NCBI RefSeq assembly: GCF_020181615.1
Contig: NZ_CP084029.1
Span: 3,133,693 to 3,197,692 of the forward strand
DNA length: 64,000 nucleotides
Source: [Mycobacterium] crassicus
Lineage (GTDB): Bacteria > Actinomycetota > Actinomycetes > Mycobacteriales > Mycobacteriaceae
Reading direction: 5' to 3'
In this document: positions 46,632 through 55,861 of the stretch, in pieces
Layout: every line of letters begins with the position of its first letter
Position numbering within the stretch: position 1 is the first letter of the stretch
Position numbers and translations under genes: made by a program
The notes under the pieces: model-generated
What the model saw: only the letters and a program-made list of their open reading frames with translations
The model's database searches: none
What the model was told of the DNA's origin: nothing

Positions 46632-47587
46632 TACAGCGCTCTCAGATACCGTAGCCGGTGACCGATAACCCGTTGGGATACTTCGGCATCCGGTGCCATC
46701 AGCTCGAAAGCGTGTGGGCAGCCGGGGTACACATGCGCCTCGACGGGCACACCCGCGGCGATCAGCCGCCCGGCGTAGGTGACGTCCTCCTCGACGAAGA
46801 TGTCCAGCCCGCCGACGTCGAGATACGTCGGCGGTGAGCCGGCCAGCTCGGCGACCCGGGCCGGCGCCGCATAGCCGCTGGCCGGATGCCCGCCCAGCAG
46901 GGCCCCCCAACCGGTGGCGTTGTCGTCGTAGCTCCAGACCTGCAGCGGCGGCGGATCCGCAGGAGCATGGGTGGTGCGGTCGTCGAGCATCGGGTAGATC
47001 AGCAGCTGCGCGGCGATCGCCGGTCCACCGCGGTCGCGGGCCACCAGGCCCAGCCCGGCGGCCAGTCCCCCGCCGGCGCTGTCGCCCATCACCGCCAGCC
47101 GCGCCGTGTCCACACCCAACGACGTGGCGTGCTCGGCCAGCCAGCACAGCGCCGCATAGCAGTCCTCCAGCGGCGTGGGATAGGGGAATTCCGGCGCGAC
47201 ACGGTAACCCACCACCAGCATCGGCACCCCGCACGCGGCGACATAGCCGCGCACCGCCTGGTCATACAGCGGACCCATGTGTCCCCAGTCCAGGATCATG
47301 CCGCCGCCGTGCAGATACAACACCGCACTGCCGGGCTGATCCGCGCCGGCTTGCCGGTACCAGCGCAACGCGATCGTGCCGCCGTCGTCAAGGGTCAGCG
47401 AGAACTCCTGTGTATCAACGCCGGTGACCGGTGATCGCGCGGCCAGCACCTGGTTGAACATCCGGCCGGTGTTGGCGCGTCGGGTGGCGACGTCACCGAC
47501 CGGCGGGGGCGGCGCGTCGTCAGCACCGCTGCCGTCGCGCATCGCCAGCAGCGCCGCCAGCACCTCGGGATCGGGTGGGCCCGCCAT
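46631..47587 (-). CDS. HSL-family esterase/lipase
   Basis: 318 aa from ATG 47587. Hormone-sensitive-lipase type alpha/beta hydrolase: oxyanion loop YLHGGGMI (HGGG at 93-96), nucleophile GDSAGG (Ser170), acid Asp262 in DVGGLDIF and His292 in GCPHAFELM. No signal peptide. It shares one base with the upstream aldehyde dehydrogenase stop (TGATG) and one with the TfoX start. Likely hydrolyses the ester product of the Baeyer-Villiger enzyme. Confidence 0.9.
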   Translation of the reverse strand: MAGPPDPEVLAALLAMRDGSGADDAPPPPVGDVATRRANTGRMFNQVLAARSPVTGVDTQEFSLTLDDGGTIALRWYRQAGADQPGSAVLYLHGGGMILDWGHMGPLYDQAVRGYVAACGVPMLVVGYRVAPEFPYPTPLEDCYAALCWLAEHATSLGVDTARLAVMGDSAGGGLAAGLGLVARDRGGPAIAAQLLIYPMLDDRTTHAPADPPPLQVWSYDDNATGWGALLGGHPASGYAAPARVAELAGSPPTYLDVGGLDIFVEEDVTYAGRLIAAGVPVEAHVYPGCPHAFELMAPDAEVSQRVIGHRLRYLRAL

Positions 47588-49062
47588 CAACTCTCCGTTC
47601 CGGATCCGACCGCGGTCGCCACCACCTTGGTCTCCAGGTATTCCTCGAAGCCGGCCAGCCCCATCTCGCGGCCGATCCCGGACTGCTTGTAGCCGCCGAA
47701 CGGTACGTCGGCGGAGTACCACATACCGCCGTTGACGTTGACCGTCCCGGCCCGCAGCCGCGCGGCGACCCGGGCGGCGCGCTCTCCGTCGGCACCGAAC
47801 ACCGTGCCGGACAGCCCATACGGCGAATCGTTGGCGATCCGCACCGCATCGGCGTCGCCGTCGTGGGCCAGCACCACCAGCACCGGGCCGAAGATCTCTT
47901 CGCGAGCCGCCCGCGCATCGTTGGTCAGCCCGGCAATCACGGTCGGCTCGATGTAGAAACCCCGGTCGGCCCAGCCCGGCCGGCCGCCGCCGCAACCGAA
48001 CGTGCCGCCTTCGGCCACCGCCAGATCGAGATACGACTGCACCCGGTCGCGTTGCCGTGCCGAAATCAATGGCCCGCACAGGGTTTTCGGATCATTGGGG
48101 TCCCCGAACGGGATCGCCGATATGGCGGCCACCACCGCATCGACAGCGTCGCCGTAGCGCTCACGGGGCACCAACAGCCGGGTGGTCAGCGCACAGCCCT
48201 GCCCGGCGTGCGTCGTCACGGTGCGGGCCGCCGCCGCGCACGCCGCCCCCAGGTCGGCGTCGTCGAGCACCAGGAACGCCGATTTGCCGCCGAGTTCGAG
48301 GAACACCTTCTTGATGGTCGCCGCGGCGGCGGTCATCACCGAGCGGCCGGTGGCGGTCGAGCCGGTGAACGACACGGCATCCACCCGCGGGTCCTGGGCC
48401 AACAATCCGCCGATGCGGTGGTCGGCGGCGGTCACGATATCGACCACGCCCGGCGGGAAGTCGGTCTTCTCGGCGATGATGCGGCCGACTTCTGCTGCGC
48501 ACCAGGGGGTGTCGGGTGCCGGTTTGAGCACCACGGTGTTGCCGGCGGCCAGGGCCGGCCCGATCTTGGCCAGGGCCACCTGATGCGGGAAGTTCCACGG
48601 GGTGATGGCCCCGACCACCCCGAAGGGTTCGCGCACCATGGTCCGCCGGGTGGCGATGCCCAGCGGTGCCGCCTCCCCCAGATCCACCGTCCACGGGTAG
48701 TGCTCGGCGGTGTCGGCGGGGAATCCCAGATCGTCCACCGGTGTCTGCAACTGCCCGCTGTAGGTCAGCATCCGTGGTGCGCCGGCCTCGGCGATGGTGA
48801 TCTCGCGCAGGGCCTCGATCTGGTCATTGAGGGCGTCGCGCAGTTGACGCAGGCAGTGCACCCGCAGCGCGGTGTCGCGGCACCAGTCCGAGCTGTCGAA
48901 GGCGCGGCGGGCGGCAGCGACGGCCCGGTCGAGGTCGGCAGCGTCACCGTCCGCGGCCTGCCCGAGCGTTTCCTCGGTGGCCGGGTTGACGGTCGCAAAC
49001 GTCCCGCCCCCACCGGGTACCAGCGCGCCATCGATCAGCAACGAGGTCGGCGGGCCGGTCAC
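47587..49062 (-). CDS. NAD(P)-dependent aldehyde dehydrogenase
   Basis: 491 aa. ALDH superfamily with Asn157 (PWNFPH), Glu256 (LELGGK) and catalytic Cys290 (GQGCALT); the C-terminal YGLSGTVFGAD and GGYKQSGIGREMGLAGFEEYLE are intact. First gene of the coupled minus-strand operon aldehyde dehydrogenase - esterase - TfoX - monooxygenase. Should oxidise an aldehyde formed by alcohol release and the neighbouring alcohol dehydrogenase. Divergent from the LLM gene. Confidence 0.93.
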   Translation of the reverse strand: MTGPPTSLLIDGALVPGGGGTFATVNPATEETLGQAADGDAADLDRAVAAARRAFDSSDWCRDTALRVHCLRQLRDALNDQIEALREITIAEAGAPRMLTYSGQLQTPVDDLGFPADTAEHYPWTVDLGEAAPLGIATRRTMVREPFGVVGAITPWNFPHQVALAKIGPALAAGNTVVLKPAPDTPWCAAEVGRIIAEKTDFPPGVVDIVTAADHRIGGLLAQDPRVDAVSFTGSTATGRSVMTAAAATIKKVFLELGGKSAFLVLDDADLGAACAAAARTVTTHAGQGCALTTRLLVPRERYGDAVDAVVAAISAIPFGDPNDPKTLCGPLISARQRDRVQSYLDLAVAEGGTFGCGGGRPGWADRGFYIEPTVIAGLTNDARAAREEIFGPVLVVLAHDGDADAVRIANDSPYGLSGTVFGADGERAARVAARLRAGTVNVNGGMWYSADVPFGGYKQSGIGREMGLAGFEEYLETKVVATAVGSGTES

Positions 49063-49154
49063 GCACCCCAGGCTAACGGCGCGGCCATGACGTGATCGAT
49101 CGATTGACCAATTCGTGCGCTACGGTGACGCCCAGGAGGTGACCGGCCGATCTC

Positions 49155-50144
49155 ATGTCGCTACTGAGCGCCCTGCGCCTGAACATGACCAACGCCCCCG
49201 GCACCACCGCCGGGAGCGCCGAGCGGTATCGGGCCGCACTGGAGATGGCCTCCTACGCGGACGCGCACGGAATCACCGCAATCGGTTGCGAGGAGCATCA
49301 TCTCGCCGCCACCGGTTGGCTGCCCGCCCCGCTGTTGATGGCGGCTGCCGTCGCGGGTGCCACCCAGAGCATTCGCATCAGCATCAATGCGCTGCTGGTT
49401 CCGCTCTACGACCCGGTGCGCCTCGCCGAGGACATCGCGGTCCTCGATCAGCTCTCGGCCGGTCGGGTCAGCTTCGTCGCCGGAATCGGCTACCGCCCGC
49501 AGGAATACCACGCGGCCGGCAAGGATTTCCGGCGCCGGGGCGAGCTGATGGACGAGTCGCTGACCGTGCTTATGAAGGCCTGGGGCGACGAGCCTTTCGA
49601 GTACCACGGCAGGCGCATCGATGTGACGCCCAAACCACACACCAAGCCGCATCCGGTGTTCTTCATCGGCGGCATGAGCGCCGCGGCGGCCCGCCGGGCG
49701 GCCCGGTTCGGGTTGCCGTTCTCCCCGCCCATGCCGATGCCGGAGATCGAAGCGGTGTATCGGGCCGAACTGGACCGGCACGGCAAGCAGGGTTTCGTGT
49801 TCTGCCCCGAAAACGGCAACACCGTCACCCATCTGACCACCGATCCGGAGGCGGCCTGGGCCCGGTGCGGTCAGTACTTCCTCAACGAGGCAGCCGAGTA
49901 CAGCGCGTGGGCGGTTCCGGATGTGCCTCGTCCCAACGAGAGTCCGGTCGGCACCGTCGCAGAGCTGCGCCGCGCCGACAAGGTGGAGGTGCTCACCCCC
50001 GAGGAACTGATCGCGCAGTGCCGCGCCGGCCGGACCGGGGTGACCGTCCATCCGTTGATGGGCGGTCTGCCGCTCGACGCGGGCTGGGAAAGCCTGCGAC
50101 TGCTGGGCGAAAAGGTGTTACCCGCGCTTTGCGCGCAACCCTGA
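49155..50144 (+). CDS. Luciferase-like (LLM) flavin- or F420-dependent oxidoreductase
   Basis: 329 aa. LLM-class TIM barrel: EMASYADAHGITAIGCEEHH, ISINALLVPLYDPVRLAEDIAV, LSAGRVSFVAGIGYRPQEY and FFIGGMSAAAARRAARFG. Distinguishing FMN from F420 is not possible from sequence alone; many mycobacterial members use F420. Preceded by AGGAGG. It lies between the BVMO operon (divergent) and the CYP136-like gene. Confidence 0.85.
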   Translation: MSLLSALRLNMTNAPGTTAGSAERYRAALEMASYADAHGITAIGCEEHHLAATGWLPAPLLMAAAVAGATQSIRISINALLVPLYDPVRLAEDIAVLDQLSAGRVSFVAGIGYRPQEYHAAGKDFRRRGELMDESLTVLMKAWGDEPFEYHGRRIDVTPKPHTKPHPVFFIGGMSAAAARRAARFGLPFSPPMPMPEIEAVYRAELDRHGKQGFVFCPENGNTVTHLTTDPEAAWARCGQYFLNEAAEYSAWAVPDVPRPNESPVGTVAELRRADKVEVLTPEELIAQCRAGRTGVTVHPLMGGLPLDAGWESLRLLGEKVLPALCAQP

Positions 50145-50202
50145 CCGGTGGATGACCCGACACGGCAACTGCGACATGGGCTCGGTTGAGGAACGCCAAT
50201 CC

Positions 50203-50216
50203 TTGACAGGTGTCAA
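50203..50216. promoter_or_regulatory. Palindromic operator before the CYP136-like gene
   Basis: TTGACA-GG-TGTCAA, a 6-2-6 perfect inverted repeat. TTGACA also serves as a -35 candidate, with GAGGAT 17 nt downstream. Position and symmetry suggest a TetR-type operator. No regulator is adjacent here, although CYP136 in M. tuberculosis neighbours a TetR gene. Confidence 0.5.
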
Positions 50217-50288
50217 TTCCGACCCGAGGATAACCGTGAGGTCCGTCACAATTTTTGCGCACGGCCCGCTGCCCGCGAAGGAGCCTCG

Positions 50289-51764
50289 ATGACCACCATC
50301 AGCACCCCGCATTACCTACTCGATCAGGCCAAACGTCGGCTGACTCCGACGGTGAACAACATCCCCGGCATGGGGATGATCGAGAAACGCCTGATGGGCA
50401 TGAACTGGAAGACGAAGATCCTCGCCGAGCCACCACCGGGCAGTGGTCTCAAGCCGGTGCTCGGCGATTCCGGTCTGCCGATCATCGGCCACTCCATCGA
50501 GATGTTCCGTGAAGGACCCGAGTACGCGCTGCATCTGTACCGCAAATACGGGCCGGTGTTCTTCGCCGATTCGTCGATCTTGCCGTCGGTCGTCGCCCTG
50601 GGGCCCGACGCCACCCAAACGATCTTCGCCAACAAGGCGAAGGACTATTCGACCAAAGGCTGGATCAAGGCCATCGGCCCGTTCTTCCCGAGGGGCCTGA
50701 TGCTGTTGGACTTCGATGAGCACCTGGCGCACAAGCGAATCATGCAGGGGGCGTTCACCCGACCGCGGATAGCCAGCTACGTCGAGGACATGGATCGCGT
50801 GGCCACCTCGATCGTGGAAAGTTGGCCGACCGATGACGCCCGGTTCCTGTTCTACCCGGCGGTCAAGGAACTCACCCTCGATGTGGCGTCGGTGGTGTTC
50901 ATGGGGCAGGATCTGCGCGCCGACCGCAAGCTGGTCGCGGCGGTGAACCACGCGTTCGAGCAGACCATCCGCGCCGGCACCGCGACCATCCGGACCTCGG
51001 TGCCACCGTTCAAGTGGTGGCGCGGCCTGCAGGGCCGCAAGGTGCTCGAGGAGTACTTCTACGCCCGCGTCGCCGAACGTCGCAAGGTCGAGGGCACCGA
51101 CATGCTGACCGTGCTGTGCCACACCGCCGATGACGACGGCAACACCTTCACCGACGAGGACATCGTCAACCACATGATCTTCCTGATGATGGCCGCGCAC
51201 GACACCACGACATCGACCCTGACCACGATGGTCTATCAGCTGGCCGCCCACCCGCAGTGGCAGGAACGGGCCCGCGACGAGTCGGACCGGCTGGGTGACG
51301 GACCGCTGGACATCGAGTCGCTGGAGAAGCTGGAAACCCTGGACCTGGTGATGGACGAGTCGCTGCGACTGGTGACCCCACTGCCCCTGAACGTGCGGGA
51401 GACGGTACGCGACACCGACCTGCTGGGCCACTACCTGCCGGCCGGCACCCTTGTCACGACCTGGCCGTCAATGAACCATCTGCTGCCCGAGCTGTACACC
51501 AACCCGAACGAGTTCGACCCGGAGCGCTTTGTCGAACCGCGCGCCGAGCACAAAAGGCATCGCTATGCCTGGGCGCCGTTCGGCGGTGGCGCGCACAAGT
51601 GCATCGGGATGGTGTACGGGCGGCTGGAGGTCAAGACCGTCCTGCACCGCCTGCTGCGGAGCTATCGATTGGAGCTGGCGCACCCGGGTTACCGGCCGCG
51701 CTGGGACCGCACCGGCATGCCCTTCCCGATGGACGGTATGCCGATCGTGTTGCGGCGGCTGTAG
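50289..51764 (+). CDS. Cytochrome P450, CYP136 family-like
   Basis: 491 aa, close in length and sequence style to M. tuberculosis CYP136 (Rv3059): shared N-terminal YLLDQAKRR, LAEPPPGSGLKPVLGD and FPRGLMLLDFDEH patterns. Heme-binding FGGGAHKCIG with Cys438, ExxR at Glu357-Arg360 and I-helix AAHDTT (302-307). Soluble, with no membrane anchor. The native substrate of CYP136 is not known. Location differs from M. tuberculosis, where it is at Rv3059, so the gene has moved or been acquired separately. Preceded by AAGGAG. Confidence 0.88.
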   Translation: MTTISTPHYLLDQAKRRLTPTVNNIPGMGMIEKRLMGMNWKTKILAEPPPGSGLKPVLGDSGLPIIGHSIEMFREGPEYALHLYRKYGPVFFADSSILPSVVALGPDATQTIFANKAKDYSTKGWIKAIGPFFPRGLMLLDFDEHLAHKRIMQGAFTRPRIASYVEDMDRVATSIVESWPTDDARFLFYPAVKELTLDVASVVFMGQDLRADRKLVAAVNHAFEQTIRAGTATIRTSVPPFKWWRGLQGRKVLEEYFYARVAERRKVEGTDMLTVLCHTADDDGNTFTDEDIVNHMIFLMMAAHDTTTSTLTTMVYQLAAHPQWQERARDESDRLGDGPLDIESLEKLETLDLVMDESLRLVTPLPLNVRETVRDTDLLGHYLPAGTLVTTWPSMNHLLPELYTNPNEFDPERFVEPRAEHKRHRYAWAPFGGGAHKCIGMVYGRLEVKTVLHRLLRSYRLELAHPGYRPRWDRTGMPFPMDGMPIVLRRL

Positions 51765-51790
51765 TTTCTGCGGCCGGAGCGCCGCCACCA

Positions 51791-52531
51791 CTAGTTCTGC
51801 GAGGCCTTCTTACGTTCGATGTCGGCCAGTGAGGCGGCCAGCTCGGCGCGCTCGGCCGCCGAGGTCTCCCAGGCCAGCTTGCGGTTCTTGACCACCTTGG
51901 CCGGCGCTCCCACCGCGATCGAGTAGTCCGGGATGACACCCTTGACCACCGCGTGGGCGCCCAGCACACAGCCGCGACCGACGCTGGTGTCGCGCAGGAT
52001 GGTGACCTTCGCCGCGATCCAGGTGTCCGGCCCGATCCGCACCGGGCTCTTGATGATGCCCTGGTCCTTGATCGGCATGTCGATGTTGTCCATCTTGTGG
52101 TCGAAGTCGCAGACGTAGCACCAGTCCGCCATCAGCACCGAGTCCCCCAGCTCGATGTCGAGGTAGGTGTTGATGACGTTGTCGCGGCCCAGCACCACTT
52201 TGTCGCCGAATCGCAGCGATCCCTCGTGCGCCCGGATGGTGTTCTTGTCTCCGATGTGCACCCAGCGGCCGATCTCCATCTGGGACAGCTCCGGAGTGGC
52301 CTGGATCTCCACGCCTTTGCCCAGAAAGACCATGCCGCGGGTGATGATGTGCGGGTTGGCCAGTTTGAACTTCAGCAGCCGCCAGTACCGCACCAGGTAC
52401 CACGGGGTGTAGGCCCGATTTGCCAGCACCCAGCGCAGCGAGGCCACCGTGAGGAACTTGGCCTGGCGTGGATCCCGCAGCCGCGAACCCCGCCAGCGTT
52501 TGTGGATCGGCGCACCCCACATGGTCGTCAT
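51791..52531 (-). CDS. Left-handed beta-helix (hexapeptide) acyltransferase (Rv3034c homologue)
   Basis: 246 aa. N-terminal helical part, then LbetaH hexapeptide repeats (IGRWVHIGDKNTIRA, IGPDTWIAAKVTILRDTSVGRGCVLGAHAVV positions 158-188) and the acetyltransferase close IAVGAPAKVVKNRKL. The mature enzymes act as trimers on sugars with acyl-CoA. The position next to the methylglucose-lipopolysaccharide genes makes an acyl- or succinyltransferase for that polymer a reasonable guess. Corresponds to Rv3034c. Confidence 0.85.
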   Translation of the reverse strand: MTTMWGAPIHKRWRGSRLRDPRQAKFLTVASLRWVLANRAYTPWYLVRYWRLLKFKLANPHIITRGMVFLGKGVEIQATPELSQMEIGRWVHIGDKNTIRAHEGSLRFGDKVVLGRDNVINTYLDIELGDSVLMADWCYVCDFDHKMDNIDMPIKDQGIIKSPVRIGPDTWIAAKVTILRDTSVGRGCVLGAHAVVKGVIPDYSIAVGAPAKVVKNRKLAWETSAAERAELAASLADIERKKASQN

Positions 52532-52621
52532 GGCCGGAAAGCCTACGCGAGCGGCTTTGTGCCACGCGCTACCCTCACCTGGACTCGTTCACTGCCCGGC
52601 GACGGATTGGGGATTGCCACT

Positions 52622-53920
52622 GTGTTGCGGCGACGTGGTGTCCTGGCCGGGATCGCGGTGGCAGCGGTGGCAGGACTGCTGGGTGGCTGCTCCAACACCG
52701 ATTCGTGGGTGGATGCCGCCCCCGCACCGGGCTGGCCCGCCCAGTACGCCGACGCCGCCAACAGCAGCCACACCGCCACCACCGGGGCCTCCGACCTGCA
52801 GCTGGACTGGACTCGTTCGGTCAAGGGCGAGCTGGGCGCCGGCCCCGCCCTGGGCATTCACGGTTGGATGATGCTCAACGCCCAGACCGAGGCCGGTTGC
52901 TCGCTTATGCAGTGGGAGAACGCCGACCGCGGCCGGCAGCGCTGGTGCACCCGGCTGCATCAGGGCGGTGGGTTCTTCGGCGCGCTGATCGACGGCTTCG
53001 ACAACGTCTACGTCGGCCAGCCGGGCGCCATGCTGTCGTTTCCGCCCACCCAGTGGATTCGCTGGCGCGCTCCGGTGATCGGCATGCCGTCGACGCCGCG
53101 GATCCTCGGCGACGGCCTGCTGCTGGTGGTGACGCACCTGGGCCAGGTGCTGGTCTTCGACACCCACGAGGGCACCGTGGCCGGCACCCCGCTGGATCTG
53201 GTGGACGGCGTCGACCCGACCGACTTCCGGCGAGGACTGGCCGACTGCGCTGGCGCGCGCCCGGACTGCCCGGTCGCCGCCGCGCCAGCCTTTTCGCCGG
53301 TGAGCAACACCGTGGTGCTCAGCCTGTGGCAGCCCGGCGCCAAGGAGCCCGGACTGGTCGGGCTCAAGTACCACCCGGGCGGCACCCCGCTGCTCACCCA
53401 GGAATGGACCAGCGACGCCGTCGATGCCGGAGCGCTGGCCAGCCCGGTGCTGTCCTCCGACGGCTCCACCGTCTACGTCAACGGGCGCGACCAACGGTTG
53501 TGGGCGATCAACGCCGGCGACGGCAAGGCGAAATGGTCGGTGCCGCTGAAGTTCCTGGCGCAGACGCCGCCGGCGGTGACACCGGACGGGCTGATCGTCT
53601 CCGGCGGCGGCCCGGACACCGACCTGGTCGCCTTCGCCGACCGTGGTGAGTACGCCGAACAGGTGTGGCGCCGTGATGACGTCGCTCCGCTGTCCTCGTC
53701 AAGCCTGGCCGGGAAGGTCGGCTACACCGTGGTCGCCGGCACCAGTCTGGGGCCGGCCGGCCTGTCGCTGTTGGTGTTCGACCCGGCCGACGGGCACACC
53801 ATCAACAGCTACCCGCTGCCCGAGGCGCGCGGCTTCCCGGTCGGGGTAGCGGTCGGCCACGACCGGCGGGTGGTGGCCACCACCAGCGCCGGCCAGGTAT
53901 TCAGCTTCGCCCCGGCCTAG
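52622..53920 (+). CDS. Lipoprotein with PQQ/WD-type beta-propeller (Rv3035 homologue)
   Basis: 432 aa from GTG 52622 (VLRRRGVLAGIAVAAVAG). Signal peptide with lipobox LLGGC (Cys at about 23), so lipidated and exported. The remainder is a beta-propeller resembling PQQ-repeat proteins (GSTVYVNGRDQRLWAINAGDG, KAKWSVPLKF). Homologue of Rv3035, function unknown. Convergent with the TB22.2-like gene, stops overlapping by 4 nt. A TTG one codon downstream is an alternative start. Confidence 0.85.
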   Translation: MLRRRGVLAGIAVAAVAGLLGGCSNTDSWVDAAPAPGWPAQYADAANSSHTATTGASDLQLDWTRSVKGELGAGPALGIHGWMMLNAQTEAGCSLMQWENADRGRQRWCTRLHQGGGFFGALIDGFDNVYVGQPGAMLSFPPTQWIRWRAPVIGMPSTPRILGDGLLLVVTHLGQVLVFDTHEGTVAGTPLDLVDGVDPTDFRRGLADCAGARPDCPVAAAPAFSPVSNTVVLSLWQPGAKEPGLVGLKYHPGGTPLLTQEWTSDAVDAGALASPVLSSDGSTVYVNGRDQRLWAINAGDGKAKWSVPLKFLAQTPPAVTPDGLIVSGGGPDTDLVAFADRGEYAEQVWRRDDVAPLSSSSLAGKVGYTVVAGTSLGPAGLSLLVFDPADGHTINSYPLPEARGFPVGVAVGHDRRVVATTSAGQVFSFAPA

Positions 53921-54615
53921 ACGGCCAGCGGCGGGATCGCCGTGCGCGGCACCTTCACCGTGGTAGCGCCGGCGCTCAGCGGCAGCAGTTCGCCGGGCGC
54001 GAAGTAGAAGATCACTTCCTCGTTGGTGACGGCGAAGTTCTGGTAGTGCGACGGGTCCATCCCCGAGCCCGACGAAATCAGGATCGCCGGCACGCCGGTC
54101 TGGCGCTCGAGGTCGCGCTGCACGATCGGAAAGATGGCGTCCAGCGGCTTGGTGTTGGGCGCGAACAGCGTCTCGAAAGTGATCGGCTTGCGCGCCGCCA
54201 GGTCGTAGTTGAACGCCTTGAACCAGGTGGACGGCTGCGGGCCGCCGAGGTCCTGGAAGATTTTGAGCACGACGCTCTGGGTTCCCTTGGGCGCCTGGCC
54301 GGAACGATGCTGCTCGGAGGTCGCGTCCATCTCATAAGGCATGTCTCGCGAGCCGGGCGACTTGGCCACGGTCAGGAACCCGTCGCGGTTCTGGACCAGG
54401 TAGTCGGTGAGCGTCTGTTGGTCGGGGTAGTCGACCGGGAACCTCATGTCCAGGGTGTAGGTGCCCGTCGAAGAGTGCACGTGACACAGCCCGGAGTCGA
54501 GCGACCCGCCCAGCTCGGCGCAGGGCGAGATCGCCTGCGCCGTGGGGAGGCCCGCCATACCCAGCCAGCCGCCCGCTGCCCCGCCCACCATGAGGGCGGC
54601 CACCAGAATGCGCAT
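53917..54615 (-). CDS. TB22.2-like secreted protein (Rv3036c homologue)
   Basis: 232 aa with a clear signal peptide (LVAALMVGGAAGGWLGMAGLPTAQA, about residues 4-28). The MPT64/DUF3298-type fold has YTLDMRFPVDYPDQQTLTDYL, DLAARKPITFETLF and the C-terminal FAVTNEEVIFYFAPGELLP. M. tuberculosis Rv3036c (TB22.2) is a culture-filtrate protein with reported esterase activity; catalytic residues are not obvious here. Two cysteines in the mature part could form a disulfide. Confidence 0.88.
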   Translation of the reverse strand: MRILVAALMVGGAAGGWLGMAGLPTAQAISPCAELGGSLDSGLCHVHSSTGTYTLDMRFPVDYPDQQTLTDYLVQNRDGFLTVAKSPGSRDMPYEMDATSEQHRSGQAPKGTQSVVLKIFQDLGGPQPSTWFKAFNYDLAARKPITFETLFAPNTKPLDAIFPIVQRDLERQTGVPAILISSGSGMDPSHYQNFAVTNEEVIFYFAPGELLPLSAGATTVKVPRTAIPPLAV

Positions 54616-54762
54616 TGTCGGTTTGTCTCGCTTTGTCTCACCCTGCCGCAGAAAGCAGGAACTGGCCCGAAGCAGATAGCCTACCGGGCCGCTCAGCGCG
54701 ACGGACGGCAGACGAAAGCAAAGGGCTAATGACGACGGACGTCGGTGTCAGGGCGGGTCCAC

Positions 54763-55656
54763 TTACGAACTGAGCCGCTGTGCCGTCGCGTGGATCTCAC
54801 GGATGTAGCGGTCACGCTCAGGTGCGCTCGCCTGATCTTGCAGCGGCCCCAACTGCAGCTCGTAAACCGGTTCGCCCTTGTCGAACACCGGCGCGGCCAG
54901 ATAACTCACCGACAAGGCTTCCGAAGTATCGAGTTCTTCTGCGGTATAAGGGTTTCCGCCCACCCCAGTCAACATCTGTAAGACCCGCTGCCGAAGTGCA
55001 GCCCGCCGGGGGTGTTCGGTGAGCATCCCGGCAACCTCGGCCAGCACATCAAGCGCCGCTGGGTCGGCCTGCCCCATGCCGAATACCACGACACCGCCGT
55101 TCTTCGCCTGGTCCAGCAGGTCACTGAGGAATTGACGCTCGGGTACTGGCGCGGTGCCCAACCACCTCCGCCGCGTATGCGCGTCGCGGTGCGCGATCAC
55201 GGCGGCACCTGCGGGTGCGACAAGCGGTAGGCGGACCCCGACGCCGACAGCGGCCGGAATCTGGCCCTGCCCTCCGACCACGGTCAAGAAACTGATCTCG
55301 GTGGCGCCCACGAGGGCGAGCGCCACTCCACAACCCACCCGCTCCGACAGCTGTTCAATGACGTGGGTGTGCTCCGGGGACACCGGCCACAGCGCGCGAA
55401 CCGCGTCCGCGACGCCCATCAGCCCGGGCCCCAGCAGGTACCGGCGGTCGGGCTGGCGAACAACCCATCCCGCCCGCTCCAGCGTCAGCAGAATCGACGT
55501 CACCGTCGCACGGTTCAACTCCAACCGCGACGCGATCGATGCGACCGAACTCGGTTGTTGCTGGTCGGCAAGTAATCCCACGATGGCGACGACTCGATCG
55601 GTCGGTGGCGAACCCACTCGCTCGACTTCGTCGTGCCCCTCATCGAGCTGAGTCAT
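54763..55656 (-). CDS. IclR-family regulator
   Basis: 297 aa from ATG 55656 (MTQLDEGHDE); a GTG one codon upstream is possible. N-terminal winged helix (SSVASIASRLELNRATVTSILL, 47-68; wing VVRQPDRRYLLG) and C-terminal effector domain. Divergent from the exported protein - P450 - ferredoxin operon, which it probably controls. A palindrome at 55826-55839 is a candidate site. Effector unknown. Confidence 0.85.
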   Translation of the reverse strand: MTQLDEGHDEVERVGSPPTDRVVAIVGLLADQQQPSSVASIASRLELNRATVTSILLTLERAGWVVRQPDRRYLLGPGLMGVADAVRALWPVSPEHTHVIEQLSERVGCGVALALVGATEISFLTVVGGQGQIPAAVGVGVRLPLVAPAGAAVIAHRDAHTRRRWLGTAPVPERQFLSDLLDQAKNGGVVVFGMGQADPAALDVLAEVAGMLTEHPRRAALRQRVLQMLTGVGGNPYTAEELDTSEALSVSYLAAPVFDKGEPVYELQLGPLQDQASAPERDRYIREIHATAQRLSS

Positions 55657-55769
55657 CACACTCCTTATGCCGAGAACACCGGACCGAATCCTACGAGGAC
55701 AGGCCGCCTGCCGTGACCGGCACGCGGCGAACCGCAGCTCCGTTTCTGAGATTCGGCCCAACCAAATGC

Positions 55770-55798
55770 TTGCCTGGGCGATCACTCGGGCGTACAGT
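55770..55798 (+). promoter_or_regulatory. Sigma-A-like promoter for the exported protein - P450 operon
   Basis: TTGCCT (55770-55775) and TACAGT (55793-55798) with 17-nt spacing. It lies about 65 nt before the start codon at 55862, upstream of the IclR-type palindrome. Confidence 0.5.
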
Positions 55799-55825
55799 CC
55801 CGTATCAATATTCTGTCACACGACC

Positions 55826-55839
55826 GACAAATAGTTGTC
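55826..55839. promoter_or_regulatory. Candidate IclR operator
   Basis: GACAA-ATAG-TTGTC, 5-bp perfect arms between the predicted -10 and the start codon of the 702-aa exported protein. Position suits repression by the divergent IclR regulator. Confidence 0.45.
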
Positions 55840-55861
55840 ATCAAATTGGGAGAGGAGCCCC

